Below, piece by piece: positions 7,104 to 9,924 of a stretch of DNA of 9,924 nt. Each line of letters opens with the position of its first letter. Position 1 is the stretch's first letter. Under the pieces are notes generated by a model, which saw nothing but the letters and a program-made list of their open reading frames with translations, did not search any database and had not been told where the DNA came from. The position numbers and the translations under genes are program-made. Source of the DNA: Streptococcus sp. (GTDB lineage: Bacteria > Bacillota > Bacilli > Lactobacillales > Aerococcaceae). The DNA lies in assembly GCA_015264885.1 (NCBI GenBank), contig JABZYY010000035.1, positions 1 through 9,924 of the forward strand, in the 5' to 3' direction.

Positions 7104-7178
7104 CATCTGAAATTACAGATGCAAATGAGATTGGCTAAAAAAACGACGCTCCTTTTCTTTGGAAAGGGAGCGTTTTAT
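7104..7178 (+). terminator. Intrinsic terminator of the esterase gene (possibly bidirectional)
   Basis: The main hairpin is a 12-bp stem with one G-U pair (ACGCTCCTTTTC at 7146-7157, loop TTTG, GAAAGGGAGCGT at 7162-7173) followed by TTTT. An A-run (7138-7143) precedes it, so the same stem could also stop transcription from the other strand. A smaller six-bp hairpin (CATCTG at 7104-7109, CAGATG at 7116-7121) without a T-run lies just upstream. Confidence 0.88.
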
Positions 7179-7180
7179 AG

Positions 7181-7209
7181 TTTACATTTCTACACTTATA
7201 ACTTACACT
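7181..7209 (+). promoter_or_regulatory. Candidate promoter of zwf
   Basis: TTTACA at 7181-7186 (five of six matches) and TACACT at 7204-7209 (four of six) are 17 bases apart. The leader to the zwf ATG would be about 60 bases. TATAAC at 7197-7202 is an alternative -10, but its -35 is weaker. Confidence 0.5.
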
Positions 7210-7274
7210 AGAAAAGTAGTATTCTATCAATTGCAGGCGACTTGCTTGCGTATTTTATTCAAGGAGGACAACTC

Positions 7275-8735
7275 ATGCGCGAACAAAATGTACTCATTAC
7301 ACTGTTCGGGGCAACAGGCGATTTAGCTCATCGTAAGCTTTATCCAGCGTTATTCCGTCTATTTCAAAAAGGATTTATCAAAAATCATTTCGCAGTGATT
7401 GGGACAGCACGTAGAGAGTGGACTAACGAGTATTTCAGAGATGTTGTAAAACAATCTGTTCAGTCATTAGTGAAGTCAGAAGAAGAATTAAACCATTTCC
7501 TTTCTCATTTCTACTATCAACCTCATAACGTTACTGACACACATCATTATGTCGTATTAAAAGAACTTTCAGAAGAATTAGATGCCAAGTATCAAATCGA
7601 AGGCAATCGTGTCTTCTATTTAGCAATGGCGCCTACTTTCTTTGGAACGATCACAGAGCATTTAAAAGCAGAAGGTTTAATTACTGAGAATGGCTATAAC
7701 CGACTTATCATTGAGAAACCATTCGGAAAGGATTACGCTTCTGCAGAAGAATTAAACAATCAACTTCGTCAATCATTCGAAGAAAAACAAATCTATCGTA
7801 TTGATCACTACTTAGGGAAAGAAATGATTCAAAACATTTCTGCAGTCCGTTTTGCTAACCGTGTATTCGAAGCGTTGTGGAACAAAGAGAATATCGATCA
7901 TATTCAAATCTCGCTCTTAGAACAAGTGAGCGTTGAAGAACGTGGGGGTTACTATGATACAAGTGGTGCTTTACGTGATATGGTTCAAAACCACATCCTG
8001 CAAATCCTTGCTCTAGTAGCGATGGAACCACCAGTATCATTTGGAGATGTTCGTAAAAACAAGATTAAAGTGTTAGAACAACTTCGCCCTTATACAACTG
8101 CCGAAGAAGTGAACAAAAACTTTGTCCGTGGGCAATATGGACCTTCTGTAGATGGGTTAAAACCTGGCTACCGTGAAGATGCCAATGTGGCAGATGATTC
8201 CAATATGGAAACATATGTTGCTGGTAAAGTATTTATCGATAATGAACGTTGGGAAGGCGTTCCGTTCTACGTTCGTACAGGTAAGAGTCTTCATTCAAAG
8301 GAAACAATCATTGATGTTGTCTTCAAAGAAGCAAGCTCTCCATTGTTCTGTGGTATTGATGGTTGTCCATCAAACCGTATTTCAATTCACATCACTCCAC
8401 GTGAAGGATTCTGTTTCGTGATTAATTCGAAAGCCGTTGGAAATACCATCGCGCTTCAAACAAGTCACTTGGAGAAAATCTTTGATGAGAACTTCGCAAT
8501 GAGCAGTCCTGAAGCGTATGAGCGCTTAATTCTTGACTGTATCGAAGGTGACATGACAAACTTCACGCATTGGGAAGAAGTAGCTGCTTCTTGGAAATAT
8601 GTGGATAGTATTCGCCAAACATGGGATAGCGAAATTGCAGCTGATTTTCCAAACTACGCTGCTGGAAGCAAAGGACCACAATCAGGTTACGATTTAATCG
8701 AACGTGATGGACGCAAGTGGGTTGACCGCGACTAA
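7275..8735 (+). CDS. zwf: Glucose-6-phosphate 1-dehydrogenase
   Basis: This 486-residue cytosolic enzyme oxidises glucose 6-phosphate to 6-phosphogluconolactone, the entry step of the oxidative pentose phosphate pathway, yielding NADPH. The N-terminal nucleotide fold shows LFGATGDLAHRKLYPALFRL (G12, G15, D16). R46 and R47 in GTARREW are positioned to bind the 2'-phosphate of NADP(+). IIEKPFG precedes the active-site signature RIDHYLGKEM at 175-184, with D177 and H178. H240 in MVQNHILQ is the expected catalytic base, and PFYVRTGKSL lies in the beta+alpha domain. These numbers coincide with those I recall for the Leuconostoc mesenteroides enzyme. Length is normal for the family. ATG 7275 is chosen because AAGGAGG (7261-7267) lies seven bases upstream; the TTG at 7242 would add 11 unsupported residues. 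The gene has its own terminator and appears monocistronic. It pairs functionally with gnd at the left edge of the window. Confidence 0.97.
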   Translation: MREQNVLITLFGATGDLAHRKLYPALFRLFQKGFIKNHFAVIGTARREWTNEYFRDVVKQSVQSLVKSEEELNHFLSHFYYQPHNVTDTHHYVVLKELSEELDAKYQIEGNRVFYLAMAPTFFGTITEHLKAEGLITENGYNRLIIEKPFGKDYASAEELNNQLRQSFEEKQIYRIDHYLGKEMIQNISAVRFANRVFEALWNKENIDHIQISLLEQVSVEERGGYYDTSGALRDMVQNHILQILALVAMEPPVSFGDVRKNKIKVLEQLRPYTTAEEVNKNFVRGQYGPSVDGLKPGYREDANVADDSNMETYVAGKVFIDNERWEGVPFYVRTGKSLHSKETIIDVVFKEASSPLFCGIDGCPSNRISIHITPREGFCFVINSKAVGNTIALQTSHLEKIFDENFAMSSPEAYERLILDCIEGDMTNFTHWEEVAASWKYVDSIRQTWDSEIAADFPNYAAGSKGPQSGYDLIERDGRKWVDRD

Positions 8736-8746
8736 TCAAATATAGT

Positions 8747-8776
8747 AAAGACTAGGTTTTTACCTAGTCTTTTTTG
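8747..8776 (+). terminator. Intrinsic terminator of zwf
   Basis: A perfect 11-bp stem (AAAGACTAGGT at 8747-8757, ACCTAGTCTTT at 8762-8772) has a TTTT loop and a run of T, beginning 11 bases after the zwf stop. Confidence 0.94.
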
Positions 8777-8841
8777 TTCTAAGAAAGTGGAAGAAAGCAT
8801 ACTTTTCCCTCCTTAAAAAGCGAAGAAAAGATTCCAAAGGG

Positions 8842-9026
8842 ATTCCTAAAAAGCCGAGGATTTCTTATAGTAGCAGTAACGTGAACAACATCGGAAGTGA
8901 ATTATGCGGAGTAGGGACAAGTCCCGTACTCCGCATTTGAATCTTCGAAGGTGAGAGACAGAATGGCTCGAACCGGTGTAACGTTACCGCTACTATAACA
9001 AGAAATCTGCAAGGATTTTTAGGAAT
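8842..9026. other. Unidentified 185-nt inverted-repeat element / candidate structured RNA with a three-way junction
   Basis: This fills most of the 338-nt gap between the zwf terminator and the DUF1189 gene. The pairing I can trace, outside to inside, is: ATTCCTAAAAA (8842-8852) with 9016-9026; an internal loop; ATTTCTT (8860-8866) with 9000-9006; a three-base bulge; ATAGTAGCAGTAACGT (8867-8882) with 8981-8996 and one A-C mismatch; bulge GAACA; and ACATCGG (8888-8894) with CCGGTGT (8973-8979). Inside lie a strong hairpin (8905-8935, nine plus five bp, one bulged G) and a smaller stem TTCGA/TCGAA (8944-8948 with 8968-8972, 19-base loop). This forms a three-way junction on a long helix. No coding potential or known riboswitch core was recognised. 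It could be a non-coding RNA, a leader element or a MITE-like insertion. The coding strand is undetermined. Confidence 0.65.
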
Positions 9027-9030
9027 ATTT

Positions 9031-9036
9031 TATAAT
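9031..9036 (+). promoter_or_regulatory. Probable -10 element for the DUF1189 gene
   Basis: A perfect TATAAT lies four bases after the right end of the inverted-repeat element. The -35 position (about 9007-9013, CTGCAAG) is weak and falls inside the element's right arm. Transcription would start near 9043, giving a leader of about 70 bases that excludes the element. If this promoter is real, the element would not be a leader of this transcript. Confidence 0.5.
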
Positions 9037-9114
9037 GCATTCTCATCACGCAACCCCGTTTTCTTGAAAAGACCGCTCTTTTTCTGTAAACTGTTCTCTA
9101 TATAGGAGGCGCGC

Positions 9115-9906
9115 ATGACGATTAGAGAGTTTATTCAATTGAGTATTTTAAAACCTAATAAAATTTGGACGATTTTACAAAATCCACTGAAGAAAATCAA
9201 AGGAATCTTTTTCCTACTCGTATTACTTGTATCGATTCCTGGCTTTATTCGTGCCGGAAAAGATATCGCAAGCATGAATACGAATTTAGGAATCGTAGCG
9301 AAACAGTTCCCAGACCTTTTGATTCAAGATGGGAAGTTATCGGCGGGCGACAATTCAGGATTTGTTTATCGTTCAGATGTTTTCAATATTGTATTTGACC
9401 CAAGTGGAAAGTCAACGGATAATGATGTGACGTCTGAGTCAAGTCAAGGGATTCCATCTATCGGTATTTTACAAGACCATATTGTTGTAGACACCATCAT
9501 TAATACCTCAAAATTTTCTTATGAAGGCTTAAACGGCTTTAATAAAGCAAATGTAGAGCAGTTTATTCAAGAGTTCCAATCAAAATTGTGGATGGTATTT
9601 ATCGGTGTCATGTTATTCGGATTTGTTTATAATACGATTGCCGTTTATATTTTAATGATTATCATCAGCTTCGTCGTACGATTATTAACGGCGTTGTTTA
9701 TGAGAGCCTATATTCAAATGCATCCAACTGTATCGAAACAGTTAACGATTGCTGCAATGTTCCTACCAGCAACCATCTATATGGTGATTGGCGTGTTAGG
9801 AATTGGTGGAGGAGTAGGGATGTTTATGTACCTACTAGTAACATCTACCTTCAACTGGCTCCTTGGAATGCGAGAATTCATCGCTCAGCAAAATAAAAGC
9901 CAATAA
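9115..9906 (+). CDS. DUF1189-type multi-span membrane protein
   Basis: This is a 263-residue predicted cytoplasmic-membrane protein of unknown function. The N-terminus begins with IREFIQLSILKPNKIWTIL and a basic patch, then a first membrane segment (about 31-46). An external loop of about 110 residues follows (about 48-156). The C-terminal half has about four closely packed hydrophobic spans (about 158-198 and 209-252) with a Gly-rich turn (GVLGIGGGVGMF). This architecture, and a family relation to pneumococcal MalA as I recall it, suggest the DUF1189 family, but no specific reaction or maltodextrin role can be claimed: no sugar-uptake genes are in view. ATG 9115 has a strong AGGAGG (9104-9109) five bases upstream. 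The gene is complete and ends 18 bases before the window edge, so any operon partner lies outside. Confidence 0.78.
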   Translation: MTIREFIQLSILKPNKIWTILQNPLKKIKGIFFLLVLLVSIPGFIRAGKDIASMNTNLGIVAKQFPDLLIQDGKLSAGDNSGFVYRSDVFNIVFDPSGKSTDNDVTSESSQGIPSIGILQDHIVVDTIINTSKFSYEGLNGFNKANVEQFIQEFQSKLWMVFIGVMLFGFVYNTIAVYILMIIISFVVRLLTALFMRAYIQMHPTVSKQLTIAAMFLPATIYMVIGVLGIGGGVGMFMYLLVTSTFNWLLGMREFIAQQNKSQ

Positions 9907-9924
9907 AAAATAACTCTTAGAAAC

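Noticed and set aside
7242..7274. TTG start for zwf
   Set aside because: The AAGGAGG site at 7261-7267 would lie inside the coding sequence; ATG 7275 gives catalytic residue numbering that matches the family.
8966..8976. tRNA T-arm-like GGTTCGAGCC on the - strand
   Set aside because: No acceptor stem, anticodon arm or CCA partner can be found around it; the bases are used in the junction helices of the element.
8842..9026. T-box leader in the structured element (GGTGTAACGTTACCGC looks a little like the T-box core)
   Set aside because: The core is interrupted, there is no recognisable stem I with specifier loop, no terminator/antiterminator pair follows, and the next gene is not an amino-acid gene.

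Overview
The window looks like the chromosome of a low-GC Gram-positive coccus of the Lactobacillales. The AT-rich composition, strong AGGAG ribosome-binding sites, intrinsic terminators with T-runs and choline-binding repeat proteins all point there. A CsrR/LisR/EtaR-type two-component system next to gnd recalls Enterococcus and Carnobacteriaceae, and the choline-binding proteins recall mitis-group streptococci, Gemella or Granulicatella. My best guess is a Granulicatella-like organism, but the genus is not proven from this sequence. All genes lie on the + strand.

Layout: (1) 1-774 is the 3' part of gnd (6-phosphogluconate dehydrogenase), closed by a terminator. (2) 897-2102 is a secreted protein with an Excalibur domain and 13 choline-binding-type repeats, with its own promoter and terminator. 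(3) 2161-2194 is a perfect 34-bp palindrome. (4) 2300-4454 is a two-gene operon for an OmpR-family response regulator and its membrane sensor kinase. (5) 4558-7101 encodes a secreted phosphorylcholine esterase of the Pce/CbpE type. It has a metallo-beta-lactamase-fold catalytic domain, a long choline-binding region expanded by 61-residue super-repeats, and a Thr-rich tail. (6) 7275-8735 is zwf (glucose-6-phosphate dehydrogenase). (7) 8777-9114 is a 338-nt gene-free stretch holding an unidentified 185-nt inverted-repeat element that folds into a long helix capped by a three-way junction. (8) 9115-9906 encodes a DUF1189-type multi-span membrane protein.

How it fits together: gnd and zwf are the two dehydrogenases of the oxidative pentose phosphate pathway. 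Between them sits a cell-surface block: an envelope-sensing two-component system flanked by two proteins predicted to bind phosphocholine on teichoic acids. The catalytic domain of the larger one should remove that phosphocholine. Each block has its own terminator, so they are probably separate transcription units. Control of the two surface proteins by the neighbouring two-component system is plausible but is only an inference from position.

The items most worth a second look are the structured element at 8842-9026, the Pce-like esterase with its recently duplicated repeats, the placement of the choline-binding pair around the regulator genes, and the 34-bp palindrome.
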